Shown: positions 46,031 through 55,906, counted from the stretch's first letter. The stretch: 64,000 nucleotides of DNA from Aggregatibacter sp. 2125159857 (GCF_017798005.1 NZ_CP072548.1:682001-746000); one strand, 5' to 3'. The notes: generated by a model not told the origin, from the sequence alone. Numbers and translations: made by a program.

Positions 46031-46381
46031 ATGGTAGCAGAAACCATTTTCAGCAAAATTATTCGCAAAGAAATTCCCGCCAACATCGTCTATCAAGATG
46101 ACCTTGTTACCGCCTTTCGCGATATTGCACCGCAAGCGAAAACCCATATTTTGATTATCCCGAACAAGCTTATTCCAACCGTCAACGATGTAACCGAACA
46201 AGATGAAGTAACCTTAGGTCGTCTGTTTACGGTGGCGGCGAAACTGGCGGCACAGGAAGGCATTGCGCAAGACGGTTATCGTTTAATTGTCAACTGCAAC
46301 AGACATGGCGGACAAGAAGTGTTCCATTTACATATGCATCTTGTCGGTGGTGAATCTTTAGGTAAAATGCTGGATAAATAA
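46031..46381 (+). CDS. hinT: HIT family protein HinT (purine nucleoside phosphoramidase)
   Basis: A 116-residue histidine-triad hydrolase. The triad H-x-H-x-H is in [10 protein letters not shown] near the C-terminus, and [20 protein letters not shown] is the family N-terminus. It cleaves AMP-N bonds such as adenosine phosphoramidates. AAGGAG precedes the ATG at 46031. Its stop overlaps the start of the next gene by one base (TAATG), so the two are coupled. The order hinT-ycfL-nagZ resembles E. coli. Confidence 0.95.
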   Translation: MVAETIFSKIIRKEIPANIVYQDDLVTAFRDIAPQAKTHILIIPNKLIPTVNDVTEQDEVTLGRLFTVAAKLAAQEGIAQDGYRLIVNCNRHGGQEVFHLHMHLVGGESLGKMLDK

Positions 46382-46734
46382 TGAAAAAGTCTATTTCTCT
46401 TTTTTTTGTGACCGCACTTTTAGCGGGATGTAGCGCAAAGGTGCCGACCTTATTAAACACGCAAAGCCCGATTTTAAATATTGAAGCTCCAGCAGCAGAA
46501 AGGGTGGAAGCCGGTGTTGAGCGTGACAGTGCTTGGGTCAAAAATAAAACTGAACAGCCGGTCAACTTGGCTTACCGCCTGTTTTGGTATGACAAACATG
46601 GCGTGACAGTGACTGCTGAAGAGCCTGTTGTTTGGCATAGATTGGCGTTACAACCTCGACAAAAACAACTGCTCACATTGGCTCGGCCAACTGCTAATAG
46701 CGCCAATTACCGCTTATATCTTCGCTTAAACTAA
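46381..46734 (+). CDS. ycfL: YcfL family lipoprotein (DUF1425)
   Basis: A 117-residue predicted lipoprotein. The signal peptide ends in lipobox L-L-A-G-C (Cys17). The body has [17 protein letters not shown] and the later [17 protein letters not shown], which fit the DUF1425/YcfL family near lpoB and nagZ in enterics. A USS (46411-46419) encodes V-T-A-L of the signal peptide and overlaps the lipobox. The function is not known. Translationally coupled to hinT. Confidence 0.82.
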   Translation: MKKSISLFFVTALLAGCSAKVPTLLNTQSPILNIEAPAAERVEAGVERDSAWVKNKTEQPVNLAYRLFWYDKHGVTVTAEEPVVWHRLALQPRQKQLLTLARPTANSANYRLYLRLN

Positions 46735-46735
46735 A

Positions 46736-47782
46736 ATGTCTACACTACTCATTGACTTAGCCGGTTACGAGCTGGAACAAGAAGAAATTGAATTGTTGGA
46801 ACACCCGCTCGTGGCTGGGTTGATTCTCTTTACGCGTAATTTTCACGACCGTGCGCAATTACAAGCCTTGATTCAATCTGTGCGACAAAAGGTGAAAAAG
46901 CCCTTGTTGATTACGGTGGATCAAGAAGGCGGTCGGGTACAGCGTTTCCGTGACGGTTTCACTCAACTTCCCGCAATGCAGGCGTTTTCTGCGTTGATTA
47001 ATGATCCTATTGAACAACAAAGAATGGCGTTTGAAGCCGGTTGGCAAATGGCGGCAGAAATGACCGCACTTGATATCGATTTGAGCTTTGCGCCCGTGTT
47101 GGATCTTGGACATCAATGTAAAGCCATCGGCGATCGCAGTTTTGGTTGCGAGATAAAAAGTGCGGTGGATTTGGCGGCTAATTTTATTCGCGGTATGCAT
47201 CAAGCCGGAATGGCTGCAACGGGAAAACATTTTCCTGGGCATGGTCATGTGATTGCCGATTCTCATTTGGAAACCCCTTATGATGAGCGCAGTCAAGAAG
47301 ACATTTTCAATCAGGACATTCAGCCATTCCAACAACTTATCGAACAAAATCTGCTGCAAGCCATCATGCCGGCACATGTGATTTATTCCCAATGTGACAG
47401 CCAACCCGCAAGTGGCTCTAAATTTTGGTTACAAGACATCTTGCGTGCTCAGCTGAATTTCAGCGGAGCCATTTTCTCTGACGATCTCGGCATGAAAGGG
47501 GCGGGATTTATGGGCGATTTTGTGGCGCGTAGCGAACAAGCGCTGAGTGCCGGCTGTGATTTGTTGTTACTTTGTAATGAGCGGGGCGGTGTGATCCAAG
47601 TTTTAGACAATTTAAAACTCTCGGAAAAACAATCGTACTTTTTGTTACGCCAACAGCGCCTACAAAGCTTATTCAAACGCAAAAATCTGACTTGGTCGGA
47701 ACTGGAATGTGCCCCACGTTGGTTGGAAAATCGTCAAAAACTGACCGCACTTCAACAGCAATGGCTGGCAGCGAAAAATTAA
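46736..47782 (+). CDS. nagZ: Beta-N-acetylhexosaminidase NagZ
   Basis: A 348-residue cytoplasmic family-3 glycosidase that removes GlcNAc from anhydro-muropeptides in cell-wall recycling. [20 protein letters not shown] (substrate binding), [26 protein letters not shown] (the flexible loop with the catalytic His and Asp pair) and [12 protein letters not shown] (nucleophile Asp) are all present. It begins one base after ycfL. USS lie at about 47064, 47159 and 47743. Confidence 0.97.
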   Translation: MSTLLIDLAGYELEQEEIELLEHPLVAGLILFTRNFHDRAQLQALIQSVRQKVKKPLLITVDQEGGRVQRFRDGFTQLPAMQAFSALINDPIEQQRMAFEAGWQMAAEMTALDIDLSFAPVLDLGHQCKAIGDRSFGCEIKSAVDLAANFIRGMHQAGMAATGKHFPGHGHVIADSHLETPYDERSQEDIFNQDIQPFQQLIEQNLLQAIMPAHVIYSQCDSQPASGSKFWLQDILRAQLNFSGAIFSDDLGMKGAGFMGDFVARSEQALSAGCDLLLLCNERGGVIQVLDNLKLSEKQSYFLLRQQRLQSLFKRKNLTWSELECAPRWLENRQKLTALQQQWLAAKN

Positions 47783-47783
47783 T

Positions 47784-48959
47784 ATGATGCAATGTGAACA
47801 TTATCAACGAGGTGATTGTCGTTCTTGTCAATGGTTGGAATTGCCCTATGCCGTTCAACTGGAACAGAAAATGGTACATTTGCAACAGCAGTTGCAGGGT
47901 TTAGAAACGTCTCACTTGATTTGGTTTGCCCCTTTTCAATCTGCCCAAGAAGGGTTTCGCAATAAAGCTAAAATGGTCGTCAGTGGTGCAGTCGAACGCC
48001 CAATCCTCGGCATCTTGCCGAATCCGTTGGCGCCACAAAGTGCGGTGGATTTATGTGATTGCCCACTTTATCCACAACGTTTCCAAGCTATCTTTCCCAT
48101 TCTCAAAGATTTCATAGCGCGCGCCGGGCTTGTGCCCTACAACGTGGCAAAGCAAAAAGGCGAATTGAAACATCTTTTATTGACAGAAAGCCAACACAGT
48201 CACCAACTCATGTTGCGCTTTGTGTTACGTTCGGAAGCCAAATTGCCGTTGATTCAACGGGAATTGCCCGAATTGTGCCAAAAATTGCCGCAACTTGCCG
48301 TCATTAGCGTGAATATCCAGCCGCAAAATGCCGCGATTTTAGAAGGTGAAAAAGAGATTTTCCTGACGGAACAACACACCTTACCCGAAAGGTTTAATCA
48401 GATTCCGCTTTTTATTCGTCCACAAGGGTTCTTTCAAACTAACCCGCAGGTTGCTGAAGGGTTATACGGCACGGCGCAACAATGGATAAAAGACCTGCCC
48501 ATTCGTCAACTTTGGGATTTGTTCTGTGGTGTGGGTGGTTTTGGGCTACATAGCTTGAAAGCGTTGCAAATGCAGAACCCGGAACAACAAATTCACCTCA
48601 CCGGCATTGAAATTTCCGCTTCTGCCATTGCTGCTGCGAAACTATCAGCACAACAACTCGGATTGGACAAGCAAGTTCATTTTCAGTCGTTAGATGCGGC
48701 AAATTTTGCCTTGGCTCAAGCAGACAAACCGGATTTGGTTATCGTCAATCCTCCTCGTCGCGGCATTGGTCAATCGCTTGCTGAATTTCTCAATGAAATG
48801 CGACCGCACTTTATTTTGTACTCCAGCTGTAACGCGGAAACCCTGGGCAAAGACTTGCGATCTTTGACCCATTATCAACTGGAAAAAATCCAACTGTTCG
48901 ATATGTTTCCACATACCGCGCATTATGAAGTGTTGGTGTTGTTGCAATTAGCCGTGTGA
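47784..48959 (+). CDS. rlmC: 23S rRNA (uracil(747)-C(5))-methyltransferase
   Basis: A 391-residue RumB/RlmC-type enzyme. The N-terminal Cys set ([20 protein letters not shown]) ligates an iron-sulfur cluster, the mark of RlmC as against TrmA. The SAM site reads [13 protein letters not shown], with [13 protein letters not shown]. The catalytic Cys is in [15 protein letters not shown]. Two ATG codons stand in tandem at 47784 and 47787; either may be used. It starts one base after nagZ and its end overlaps the converging mutT by 12 bases. Confidence 0.95.
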   Translation: MMQCEHYQRGDCRSCQWLELPYAVQLEQKMVHLQQQLQGLETSHLIWFAPFQSAQEGFRNKAKMVVSGAVERPILGILPNPLAPQSAVDLCDCPLYPQRFQAIFPILKDFIARAGLVPYNVAKQKGELKHLLLTESQHSHQLMLRFVLRSEAKLPLIQRELPELCQKLPQLAVISVNIQPQNAAILEGEKEIFLTEQHTLPERFNQIPLFIRPQGFFQTNPQVAEGLYGTAQQWIKDLPIRQLWDLFCGVGGFGLHSLKALQMQNPEQQIHLTGIEISASAIAAAKLSAQQLGLDKQVHFQSLDAANFALAQADKPDLVIVNPPRRGIGQSLAEFLNEMRPHFILYSSCNAETLGKDLRSLTHYQLEKIQLFDMFPHTAHYEVLVLLQLAV

Positions 48960-49367
48960 TGCCGAATTTTTATATTCAGCGAGCAAGCGTTGGATGAGTT
49001 TTGTATTTGCCGGCGGAAATTGTTCCATATCCAATTCCTCTTGTTCCAGCCAAAAACCTTCTTGTCCTTCACGGCCAAAAGGTTCGCCTAGCCATTCATC
49101 CACTAAGTAGAAATAAAAATTCAGAATTTTTGTGGGATATTCAAAGGTAAAACGTTCAAACAATACGGCATGAGAAACCAAAATACCGACTTCTTCCTCT
49201 AATTCTCGTTTTAACGCTTGTTCCGGCGTTTCATTGGGTGCGACTTTTCCGCCGGGAAACTCCAGCGATTGCGCAAAGTCTTGACCTTCTAATCGTCGGG
49301 TGAGATAAATTTGTCCGAATTCGTTACGAATAATGCCGGCAGCAACTTGTATGACCGGTTTTTCCAT
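48948..49367 (-). CDS. mutT: 8-oxo-dGTP diphosphatase MutT
   Basis: A 139-residue Nudix hydrolase that removes 8-oxo-dGTP from the nucleotide pool. The Nudix box is [18 protein letters not shown] followed by EEEVGI, with all the catalytic Glu. [18 protein letters not shown] is the MutT N-terminus. It starts at 49367 and converges with rlmC, overlapping 12 bases. With mutY at 50.8 kb, two arms of the GO repair system lie within 3 kb. Confidence 0.93.
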   Translation of the reverse strand: MEKPVIQVAAGIIRNEFGQIYLTRRLEGQDFAQSLEFPGGKVAPNETPEQALKRELEEEVGILVSHAVLFERFTFEYPTKILNFYFYLVDEWLGEPFGREGQEGFWLEQEELDMEQFPPANTKLIQRLLAEYKNSASHG

Positions 49368-49401
49368 GCTTTTCTCCGTGTTTGCCTATATGGTCATTTC
49401 C

Positions 49402-49437
49402 GCATAACAAACGCCCCCATTGAGGGACGGGGGCGCT
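49402..49437 (-). terminator. Terminator behind yggL
   Basis: GC-rich stem CGCCCCC / GGGGGCG with a 10-base loop; on the minus strand TTTGTTATG follows. Confidence 0.7.
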
Positions 49438-49456
49438 TTAGATGAGTTAAGATGAG

Positions 49457-49798
49457 TTATGCGTTTGTTGGGTAATCCCACCAAATATCGAATAGTTCGC
49501 TGATTTCAATTTGTTGTAAACCATTTTGGCTTAACCAATTTTTCACTAATTCTTGATGCTTGGCATCACATTTACCGATTTTTTCTAAGCAAACCAAGCC
49601 TTCCCAGTGTAAATAGCCACTGCCTTCATAGGCCAATCCATTCGGTTGAATAACTTCAGCGATGAAGCGGTCAACGGTGCTGTCGATTTGTTCTACAGAG
49701 GTGCCTTCGGCAAATTGCCACTTCACTAAAAAGCCTAATTCTTGGAATTCGGCAAGGTGCATTTTTTTGCGTTGTCTTTGGTTACGTTTGATCGCCAT
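49457..49798 (-). CDS. yggL: YggL family 50S ribosome-associated protein (DUF469)
   Basis: A 113-residue protein. The frame opens at 49849; the ATG at 49798 (MAIKRNQRQRKKMHLAEFQE) is the family start, with AGGAAAC upstream. GFLVKWQFAEGTSVEQIDST and GLAYEGSGYLHWEGLVCL are conserved DUF469 blocks. The basic N-terminus fits RNA or ribosome contact. It follows trmB by 16 bases, as in E. coli. Confidence 0.92.
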   Translation of the reverse strand: MAIKRNQRQRKKMHLAEFQELGFLVKWQFAEGTSVEQIDSTVDRFIAEVIQPNGLAYEGSGYLHWEGLVCLEKIGKCDAKHQELVKNWLSQNGLQQIEISELFDIWWDYPTNA

Positions 49799-49814
49799 GA
49801 TGTGTTTCCTTTTG

Positions 49815-50582
49815 TTACGGTTTGATGAAATATAAATCCCACACGCCATGTCCTAGGCGTTGACCGCGTTGTTCAAACTTGGTCAACGGACGAAAATCAG
49901 GACGTGGAATATAGTCGTTGCTGACAGAGGTGTTACGCAACTGCGGATATTGCTGCAACACCGCCAACATCTGTTCAGCATAATCTTGCCAGTCAGTTGC
50001 CATGTGAATGAATGCGCCGGCTTGCAATTTAGTTAATAAGTGGTCAATAAAGTGCGGTTGTACGATACGGCGTTTGTGATGTCTCGCTTTGTGCCACGGA
50101 TCCGGAAAGAACAATTGCAAACCGCCAAGGCTTTGGTCAGCAATGCTGTCACGTAGAATTTCGGTGGCATCGTGACAAATGACGCGTAGGTTCGTTACGC
50201 CTTTTTCCACCGCATAGGCAATGCAAGCGCCAACGCCCGGCGTATGCACTTCAATACCGAGGTAGTTTTTGTCGGGATTTTGTGCTGCCATCTCCACAAG
50301 GGAACTGCCCATACCAAAGCCGATTTCCAAAATAACAGGATTCTCATTTCCATAAATACGTTTAAAATCAAATGGCTGTGGTTGATAATCCAAACCGAAT
50401 GCCGCCCAGTTTTGGTTCATGGCGTTTTTTTGATAATCGCTTAAGCGACCTGTGCGTAGCACAAAACTGCGTACTTTTCTTTTGTAACGACCATCGGAGG
50501 TAAATTCGGCGGATTCAACGGTTTTGCGTTTTTGATCAGCAAAAGTCGTTGGAAGTTGTTCTTGAGATTGTGTGTCTAACAT
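49815..50582 (-). CDS. trmB: tRNA (guanine-N7-)-methyltransferase
   Basis: A 255-residue SAM-dependent enzyme that makes m7G46 in tRNA. The SAM motif reads [32 protein letters not shown] and [20 protein letters not shown] (the TrmB signature with Asp and His) follow, and the C-terminus has [20 protein letters not shown]. It starts at 50582. A USS lies at about 50050. Divergent from mutY. Confidence 0.96.
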   Translation of the reverse strand: MLDTQSQEQLPTTFADQKRKTVESAEFTSDGRYKRKVRSFVLRTGRLSDYQKNAMNQNWAAFGLDYQPQPFDFKRIYGNENPVILEIGFGMGSSLVEMAAQNPDKNYLGIEVHTPGVGACIAYAVEKGVTNLRVICHDATEILRDSIADQSLGGLQLFFPDPWHKARHHKRRIVQPHFIDHLLTKLQAGAFIHMATDWQDYAEQMLAVLQQYPQLRNTSVSNDYIPRPDFRPLTKFEQRGQRLGHGVWDLYFIKP

Positions 50583-50811
50583 GAAATTTTGTGATTTATG
50601 GGATAACGAAAATAGAATGTCCTAAAAAGTCGTTGCTGATTATAGGCGGTTTCCTTACCCTTGGCAATTTCGGCACCGGGAATCAACAAGCCCTTGGCTT
50701 TATGTTAAACTTGGGTGATTTTCATTTGGTGTAATTTGGAAAAAACGCATAAAATCCACCGCACTTTTATTACATATATTACATAATTCGGTATTGAATA
50801 ATTAGGACGTT

Positions 50812-51951
50812 ATGCTGGCTCAATTCACTCCCCATGCGCCTTTTGCGCAGTCTGTATTAACATGGTATGCCAAGTTCGGGCGGAAAAATTTGCCGTGGCA
50901 ACAAAATAAAACTTTGTACGGCGTTTGGTTGTCAGAAGTGATGCTGCAGCAAACGCAGGTGGCGACGGTCATTCCGTATTTTGAGCGTTTTGTTAAAACG
51001 TTCCCGAATTTGACCGCACTTGCCGATGCGCCGTTAGATGAGGTGCTGCATTTGTGGACGGGGTTAGGTTATTACGCACGGGCGCGCAATTTACATAAAG
51101 CAGCACAAGTGATGCGTGATCACCATGGAGGCAAATTTCCCACAGAATTTGAACAGGTGTTGGCGTTGCCCGGCGTAGGGCGAAGTACGGCAGGAGCGAT
51201 TTTGTCCTCTTGTTTAAATGCGCCTTATCCCATTTTGGACGGTAACGTGAAGCGGGTGTTATCCCGTTATTTTGCCGTGGACGGTTGGCCGGGTGAGAAA
51301 AAAATGGAAGATCGTTTGTGGCAGCTGACGGGTGAAGTAACGCCAAATGATCAGGTGGCGGATTTTAATCAGGCAATGATGGATCTTGGTGCACTGGTAT
51401 GCACCCGTTCTAAACCCAAATGCGATCTTTGTCCGCTGAAAAAGGATTGTCGAGCAAATGCTGAACAAAATTGGCAGGCGTATCCGGGGAAAAAGCCGAA
51501 GAAAGTATTGCCGGTACGGGAAAGTTATTTTTTGTTGTTGGAAAAAGACGGTAAAGTTGCATTAGAGCAACGGGAAAATAGCGGTTTGTGGGGCGGATTA
51601 TATTGTTTTCCGCAATTTGCCGATAAAGAAGAATTGCTGGCGTATTTGGCCGCAAATGGTATTCGGCACTATCAGCCATGGCCGGCATTTCGTCATACAT
51701 TCAGCCATTTTCATTTGGAGATTTATCCCATTTATGCACGAGTTGATGACATCTCTGCGTCATCTGAGGCAAATCGTTCCTCGTGGATAAAAGTCGCGGA
51801 AAAGAAAAATCCAAATGAATCTGCGCTATTAAGTGCGGTCAAATATTGGTATGATCCGCAAAATCTCGGATCCATCGGCCTTGCGACGCCGGTGAAAAAT
51901 TTATTAACTCAGTATGTAAGGAATCGTTATGGCAAGAATGGTATTTTGTGA
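50812..51951 (+). CDS. mutY: Adenine DNA glycosylase
   Basis: A 379-residue base-excision enzyme that removes A mispaired with 8-oxoG. The helix-hairpin-helix is [18 protein letters not shown] followed by the catalytic Asp in [32 protein letters not shown] is the lesion-recognition segment. The [4Fe-4S] Cys set is C-x6-C-x2-C-x5-C in [18 protein letters not shown]. The C-terminal Nudix-like domain covers about residues 235-370. Its end overlaps yggX by 23 bases. Confidence 0.97.
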   Translation: MLAQFTPHAPFAQSVLTWYAKFGRKNLPWQQNKTLYGVWLSEVMLQQTQVATVIPYFERFVKTFPNLTALADAPLDEVLHLWTGLGYYARARNLHKAAQVMRDHHGGKFPTEFEQVLALPGVGRSTAGAILSSCLNAPYPILDGNVKRVLSRYFAVDGWPGEKKMEDRLWQLTGEVTPNDQVADFNQAMMDLGALVCTRSKPKCDLCPLKKDCRANAEQNWQAYPGKKPKKVLPVRESYFLLLEKDGKVALEQRENSGLWGGLYCFPQFADKEELLAYLAANGIRHYQPWPAFRHTFSHFHLEIYPIYARVDDISASSEANRSSWIKVAEKKNPNESALLSAVKYWYDPQNLGSIGLATPVKNLLTQYVRNRYGKNGIL

Positions 51952-52204
51952 ACGTTTAAAACAAGAAGCGGAAGGCTTGGATTTTCAATTATATCCGGGA
52001 GAATTGGGTAAACGTATTTTTGATTCCATTAGCAAACAAGCGTGGGGCGAGTGGATGAAAAAACAAACTATGTTAGTGAATGAGAAAAAATTAAACATGA
52101 TGAATGCGGAACATCGTAAGTTATTGGAGCAGGAAATGGTGAATTTCCTGTTTGAAGGTAAAGACGTACACATTGAAGGTTATACCCCACCTGAAGCGAA
52201 GTAA
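51929..52204 (+). CDS. yggX: Probable Fe(2+)-trafficking / oxidative-damage protection protein YggX
   Basis: A 91-residue protein. [20 protein letters not shown] is the highly conserved N-terminus with the reactive Cys7, and [20 protein letters not shown] is the central helix block. It protects iron-sulfur enzymes, including MutY in Salmonella. AAGGAAT precedes the ATG, which lies inside the 3' end of mutY. The mutY-yggX-mltC order is conserved. Confidence 0.96.
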   Translation: MARMVFCERLKQEAEGLDFQLYPGELGKRIFDSISKQAWGEWMKKQTMLVNEKKLNMMNAEHRKLLEQEMVNFLFEGKDVHIEGYTPPEAK

Positions 52205-52205
52205 A

Positions 52206-53285
52206 ATGAAGAAGTATTTAATTCTGGCATTAATTCCCTTTTTGTATGCGTGTGGCGGCGGAGGTTCACATCATCGCGGATTGAATTTTGATGAGGCCTT
52301 TGCAAAGGATACCCGTGGTTTAGATATTTTAACCGGACAATTTGCCAATAATATCGACCGCATTTGGGGGGTGAATGAGCTGTTGGTTGCCAGTCGTAAA
52401 GACTATGTGAAATATACCGACCGATACTACACGCGTAGCCATGTAAGCTTTGATGAGGGCTTGATTACCATTGAAACGCAGGCGGATTTAAACCGTTTGC
52501 ATAATGCGATTGTGCATACATTATTGATGGGATCGGATGCGAATGGTATTGATTTATTTGCTTCCGGTGATGTGCCGATCAGTTCTCGTCCCTTTTTGAT
52601 GGGGCAGGTGATTGACCACCTTGGTGGTCCAATTGCCGATCAGCTAACGGCGAGTAACTTTGCGACGTATTTGATTCAAAATAAGTTACAAACCCGCCGT
52701 TTAGCGAATGGTAACCAAGTACAGTTGGTTGTTATTCCAATGATTGCCAACCACGTGGAAGTGCGTGCGCAGAAATATATTCCGATTGTACGTAAAGTGG
52801 CACGTCGTTATGGATTGGATGAGAGCTTGATCCTTGGGATTATGCAAACAGAATCCAGTTTTAACCCATATGCGATTAGTTATGCGAACGCCATGGGCTT
52901 AATGCAAGTCGTACCGCATACCGCAGGGCGCGATGTGTTCCAAATGAAAGGCATGAGTGGTCAACCAAGTAAAAACTATTTGTTTGATCCTGAGAAGAAT
53001 ATTGATGCCGGCGCGGCTTATTTGTGGTTGCTACAAAATAAATATTTAGATGGCATTACAAACCCGACATCAAAACGCTTTGCCATGATTTCAGCCTATA
53101 ACAGCGGTGCCGGTGCGGTATTGCGTGTATTCAATGATGATAAAGATGCTGCGATTATGCAAATTAACCAGCTGTATCCGGAGCAGGTTTATCGCATATT
53201 GACGACAAGTCACCCCTCTGCGCAGGCGCGTAATTATTTATTGAAAGTCGATAAAGCGCAAAAAAGTTATCGTGTTAGACGTTAA
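52206..53285 (+). CDS. mltC: Membrane-bound lytic murein transglycosylase C
   Basis: A 359-residue outer-membrane lipoprotein. The frame opens at 52152 inside yggX; the ATG at 52206 gives a signal with lipobox L-Y-A-C (Cys16). The N-terminal DUF3393 domain (about 25-190) precedes the SLT domain (about 195-330), where the catalytic Glu is in [30 protein letters not shown] and [16 protein letters not shown] are the other SLT motifs. It cleaves glycan strands to form 1,6-anhydro-muropeptides, which NagZ recycles. A terminator follows at 53311. Confidence 0.96.
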   Translation: MKKYLILALIPFLYACGGGGSHHRGLNFDEAFAKDTRGLDILTGQFANNIDRIWGVNELLVASRKDYVKYTDRYYTRSHVSFDEGLITIETQADLNRLHNAIVHTLLMGSDANGIDLFASGDVPISSRPFLMGQVIDHLGGPIADQLTASNFATYLIQNKLQTRRLANGNQVQLVVIPMIANHVEVRAQKYIPIVRKVARRYGLDESLILGIMQTESSFNPYAISYANAMGLMQVVPHTAGRDVFQMKGMSGQPSKNYLFDPEKNIDAGAAYLWLLQNKYLDGITNPTSKRFAMISAYNSGAGAVLRVFNDDKDAAIMQINQLYPEQVYRILTTSHPSAQARNYLLKVDKAQKSYRVRR

Positions 53286-53310
53286 AGAATTTTCAAGAGT
53301 ATAAAATGTT

Positions 53311-53346
53311 AATGCCCACAGAATAAATGCACTGTGGGCATTTTTA
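53311..53346 (+). terminator. Rho-independent terminator of mutY-yggX-mltC
   Basis: Perfect stem AATGCCCACAG / CTGTGGGCATT with a 10-base loop, followed by TTTAT. Confidence 0.9.
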
Positions 53347-53441
53347 TGGTCATAAAAAATACATAAGTGTATAATTTATATACATTTTGTTTGTTAAACG
53401 TGCAAACGAGTGAATTATTTCATGTTTTTTTAAAATAGGTG

Positions 53442-53470
53442 TTGACTTGAAATCGAAAAAAACGTTTAAT
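53442..53470 (+). promoter_or_regulatory. Promoter of the tRNA-Phe/tRNA-Asn unit
   Basis: -35 TTGACT (53442-53447), 17-base spacer, -10 TTTAAT (53465-53470), then a GC-rich discriminator ACGCACC, typical of stringently controlled tRNA promoters. Transcription should begin near 53477. Confidence 0.75.
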
Positions 53471-53488
53471 ACGCACCACTGATGAGTT

Positions 53489-53564
53489 GCCTCGATAGCT
53501 CAGTCGGTAGAGCAGGGGATTGAAAATCCCCGTGTCGGTGGTTCGATTCCGCCTCGAGGCACCA
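53489..53564 (+). tRNA. tRNA-Phe, anticodon GAA
   Basis: Seventy-six bases including encoded CCA. The acceptor stem pairs GCCTCGA with TCGAGGC. The anticodon arm is GGGGATTGAAAATCCCC, with anticodon GAA, and the T-arm has GGTTCGATTCC. Confidence 0.97.
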
Positions 53565-53568
53565 CTAT

Positions 53569-53644
53569 TCCTCCTTAGTTCAGTCGGTAGAACGGTGGAC
53601 TGTTAATCCATATGTCGCAGGTTCGAGTCCCGCAGGAGGAGCCA
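53569..53644 (+). tRNA. tRNA-Asn, anticodon GTT
   Basis: Seventy-six bases including GCCA. The acceptor stem pairs TCCTCCT with AGGAGGA. The anticodon loop is CTGTTAA, with anticodon GTT, and the T-arm has AGGTTCGAGTCC. It is 4 bases downstream of tRNA-Phe on the same transcript. Confidence 0.97.
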
Positions 53645-53653
53645 AATTCTAGA

Positions 53654-53688
53654 AAGTCGCTAAGTAATTAGCGGCTTTTCTTTTTTTT
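53654..53688 (+). terminator. Terminator of the tRNA unit
   Basis: Stem AAGTCGCTAA / TTAGCGGCTT with loop GTAA, followed by TTCTTTTTTTT. Confidence 0.85.
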
Positions 53689-53694
53689 CAACTT

Positions 53695-54456
53695 TTTTAT
53701 TTCGTAAAGCAAAAATTAACGCATAAATTGAAATCAAATTTATGCGTTAATTTTATTATAGCTAGCCAAAGTCCGGCTATAAAAACCATACGCTATGCGC
53801 ATGAAGCTAAATAGCTTAAGGGATGAACAGAAAAAAATCCTCACTATATAATGAACAAGGCTAACAACCAAAACTCAACATATAGGACGATTATTTAACC
53901 CCTCGTAGCGAGCAACTTGTTGCACGAATAATTAACCTCTATGTGTAATTCACGATTTCATGCGTAGCGTGCATCTTGATGCACGACCAAATTATGCACG
54001 GAACGTTATTTAACGCTTTCGGGCATTCATGATTTCGTGCAACAAGTTGCACGCTACGATTCCAAATTTATGCGTTAATTTTATTATAGCCAGCCAAAGT
54101 CTGGCTATAAAAACCATACGTTATGCGTATGGAGCTAAATAGCTTAAGCGATGAATAGAAAAAATCCTCGCTATATAATGAACAAGGCTGGCAACCAAAA
54201 TTCAACATATAGGACGATTATTTAACCCCTCGTAGCGTGCAACTTGTTGCACGAATAATTAACCTCGATGTGTAATTCACGATTTCATGCGTAGCGTGCA
54301 TCTTGATGCACGACTAAATTACGCACGGAACGTTATTTAACGCTTTCGGGCATTCATGATTTCGTGCAACAAGTTGCACGCTACGATTCTGATTTTGTAT
54401 TCCGCAAAGCAAAAATTAACGCATAAATTGAAATTAAATTTATGCGTTAATTTTAT
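53695..54456. repeat. Two tandem copies of a multi-hairpin element, flanked by a duplicated palindrome
   Basis: Unit A is 53735-54062 and unit B 54063-54389, about 328 bases each and nearly identical. Each contains, in order, the half palindrome AATTTATGCGTTAATTTT, the stem TTATAGCCAG / CTGGCTATAA, the stem CCATACG / CGTATGG, the short stem AGCTA / TAGCT, then GTAG-footed hairpins: two direct (GTGCAAC and GTGCATC types) and one inverted. The whole is bounded by direct copies, 700 bases apart, of a long palindrome (53711-53756 and 54411-54456; 18-bp stem AAAATTAACGCATAAATT). No gene is supported here. Confidence 0.9.
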
Positions 54457-54493
54457 CCTTGGGATTGTGCCCTAAAAAACACTTGGGATTTTC

Positions 54494-54536
54494 ACCGCAC
54501 TTTTCAGACATAAGCAAGAAAGTGCGGTCATTTTTT
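54494..54536. terminator. Hairpin made of two inverted USS
   Basis: ACCGCACTT (54494-54502) and AAGTGCGGT (54520-54528) form the stem; CATTTTTT follows on the plus strand. It lies just behind the YajG-type gene, which is on the minus strand, where the U-tract is poor. Confidence 0.65.
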
Positions 54537-54545
54537 GCGGCGTTT

Positions 54546-55139
54546 TTAGTTTGCGTATTGGGTAATCGCTTGAGTGATTTCTTGATCTTTGTAAATAGAT
54601 TGAACCACTTCGTTAAGCGTTTCGCCTAGTACTTTCTGGATTTCTGCATTTCTTGCCGAGAAAGCACCGGAGTAGTTGCGAGTCGCATTAATATTTTTGC
54701 TGAATTGACCCTTCATGCCTTGAACATGGATAGCGAGTTGAATTTTGCTATCAATATCGTAACGTAGATTGCCTTGGTTGACTTTCGCAAAGAACTCTTG
54801 CACATCTACAGTGACAGCAGCATTAGAATTATTCGCCATGCCGATACGAAAACCTTTGCTAACCAGATCTTGTTGTGCCACTTGTTGGAATAATTCGGTA
54901 ACACTTGGCGTTGCGGATAATTTGACGAGTTTACCATCGGCAACATAACTGGAAATTTCAGGCGCTTGGCGCATATCGCGAGTGGTAACGTAAACAACCG
55001 TAGATTGATTCACATTCATGGTGGCTTGTGGTGATGGCGGTGTAAAGCTCAAGGTGCTGGGTTCGCTTTGGCAACCGGTTAATACCGCACTGGAAAGCAG
55101 AACAGAGCCGAGAATAACGGTTTTCAGATTAAATTTCAT
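54546..55139 (-). CDS. yajG: YajG family lipoprotein
   Basis: A 197-residue predicted outer-membrane lipoprotein. The signal is MKFNLKTVILGSVLLSSAVL with lipobox L-T-G-C (Cys23). VNQSTVVYVTTRDMRQAPE, GFRIGMANNSNAAVTVDVQE and KINATRNYSGAFSARNAEIQK (here KNINATRNYSGAFSARN) fit the YajG family. In E. coli yajG lies next to bolA; here bolA is divergent 96 bases away, which supports the call. The function is unknown. Confidence 0.85.
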   Translation of the reverse strand: MKFNLKTVILGSVLLSSAVLTGCQSEPSTLSFTPPSPQATMNVNQSTVVYVTTRDMRQAPEISSYVADGKLVKLSATPSVTELFQQVAQQDLVSKGFRIGMANNSNAAVTVDVQEFFAKVNQGNLRYDIDSKIQLAIHVQGMKGQFSKNINATRNYSGAFSARNAEIQKVLGETLNEVVQSIYKDQEITQAITQYAN

Positions 55140-55234
55140 AATATCCTCATCAGTTTGATTAATTTGCGCTATTCTTACAAAGTTACAAGTAATTGTATAG
55201 TCTCCTCATTTAATAAATCCCTTAAGGAAGAAGT

Positions 55235-55546
55235 ATGTCAAAACAACAAGCATTAGAACAACGATTATGTCAGAAATTTCAACCGCACTTTATTACGGTT
55301 GAAAACGAAAGTCATATGCACAGCTCCGGGCGTGGTGCGGATTCGCATTTTAAAATTGTATTAGTCAGTGACGCCTTTGAAGGGCAGAGTAAAGTCGCAC
55401 GCCATCGTAAAATCTATCAATTCCTTTCACAAGATTTACAAAATGGCATCCATGCCTTGGCATTGCATCTTTATACTCAGCAAGAGTGGGATGAATTAGG
55501 GCAGCAGTTCCCGAAATCCCCTCGTTGTGCCGGTGTTGGGCTATAG
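55235..55546 (+). CDS. bolA: BolA family protein
   Basis: A 103-residue BolA-type protein, with the class II KH-like fold and the conserved ESHMHSSGRGADSHFKIVLVS segment that carries the His ligands for shared iron-sulfur clusters with monothiol glutaredoxins. RHRKIYQFLSQDLQNGIHAL is the conserved recognition helix region. AAGGAAG precedes the ATG at 55235. A USS is embedded near 55282. Confidence 0.94.
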   Translation: MSKQQALEQRLCQKFQPHFITVENESHMHSSGRGADSHFKIVLVSDAFEGQSKVARHRKIYQFLSQDLQNGIHALALHLYTQQEWDELGQQFPKSPRCAGVGL

Positions 55547-55846
55547 TTCCTTACCTCTTTGTTATTACGCAATAAAATAAAAAATTGATTTTTTGCAAGT
55601 TATGTGCAGTTTTTCTTGGAAAATCGAGAAAGAGCCACGTTTCAAAGTGGCATGAACGTTATTATTTGGTTAAAATAAGGCATTTATTTTTAGCAATATT
55701 TTAACGTTTTGTCATGGGTGTTGCGTGCCTTTGACAAATGAATAGCAGAATTTGAGTTTTATTTTTACCGGTTGAAGAGTGATTATTTGGTGTAGAGGTA
55801 TCTTGTTGTTTCTTCTTTAATCATTTCAACAACCATCACTCAAGAC

Positions 55847-55880
55847 GAGGTAATAACCTCAGGGTTATTGCTGTATTTTT
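55847..55880 (+). promoter_or_regulatory. Mutually exclusive hairpins in the nqrA leader
   Basis: GAGGT-AATA-ACCTC (55847-55860) and AATAACC-TCAG-GGTTATT (55852-55869) share bases and cannot form together; the second is followed by GCTGTATTTTT. The nqrA start at 55907 has no good Shine-Dalgarno. In the remaining 360-base gap I see only a small hairpin (GCCAC / GTGGC near 55634-55651) and a TTGACA at 55731. Confidence 0.4.
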
Positions 55881-55906
55881 AATCTAACAAAAGTAGTGCA
55901 AACAAT

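Noticed and set aside
46859..47404. 181-residue minus-strand frame inside nagZ
   Set aside because: It is fully antisense to a well-conserved gene, with no ribosome-binding site or recognisable motif.
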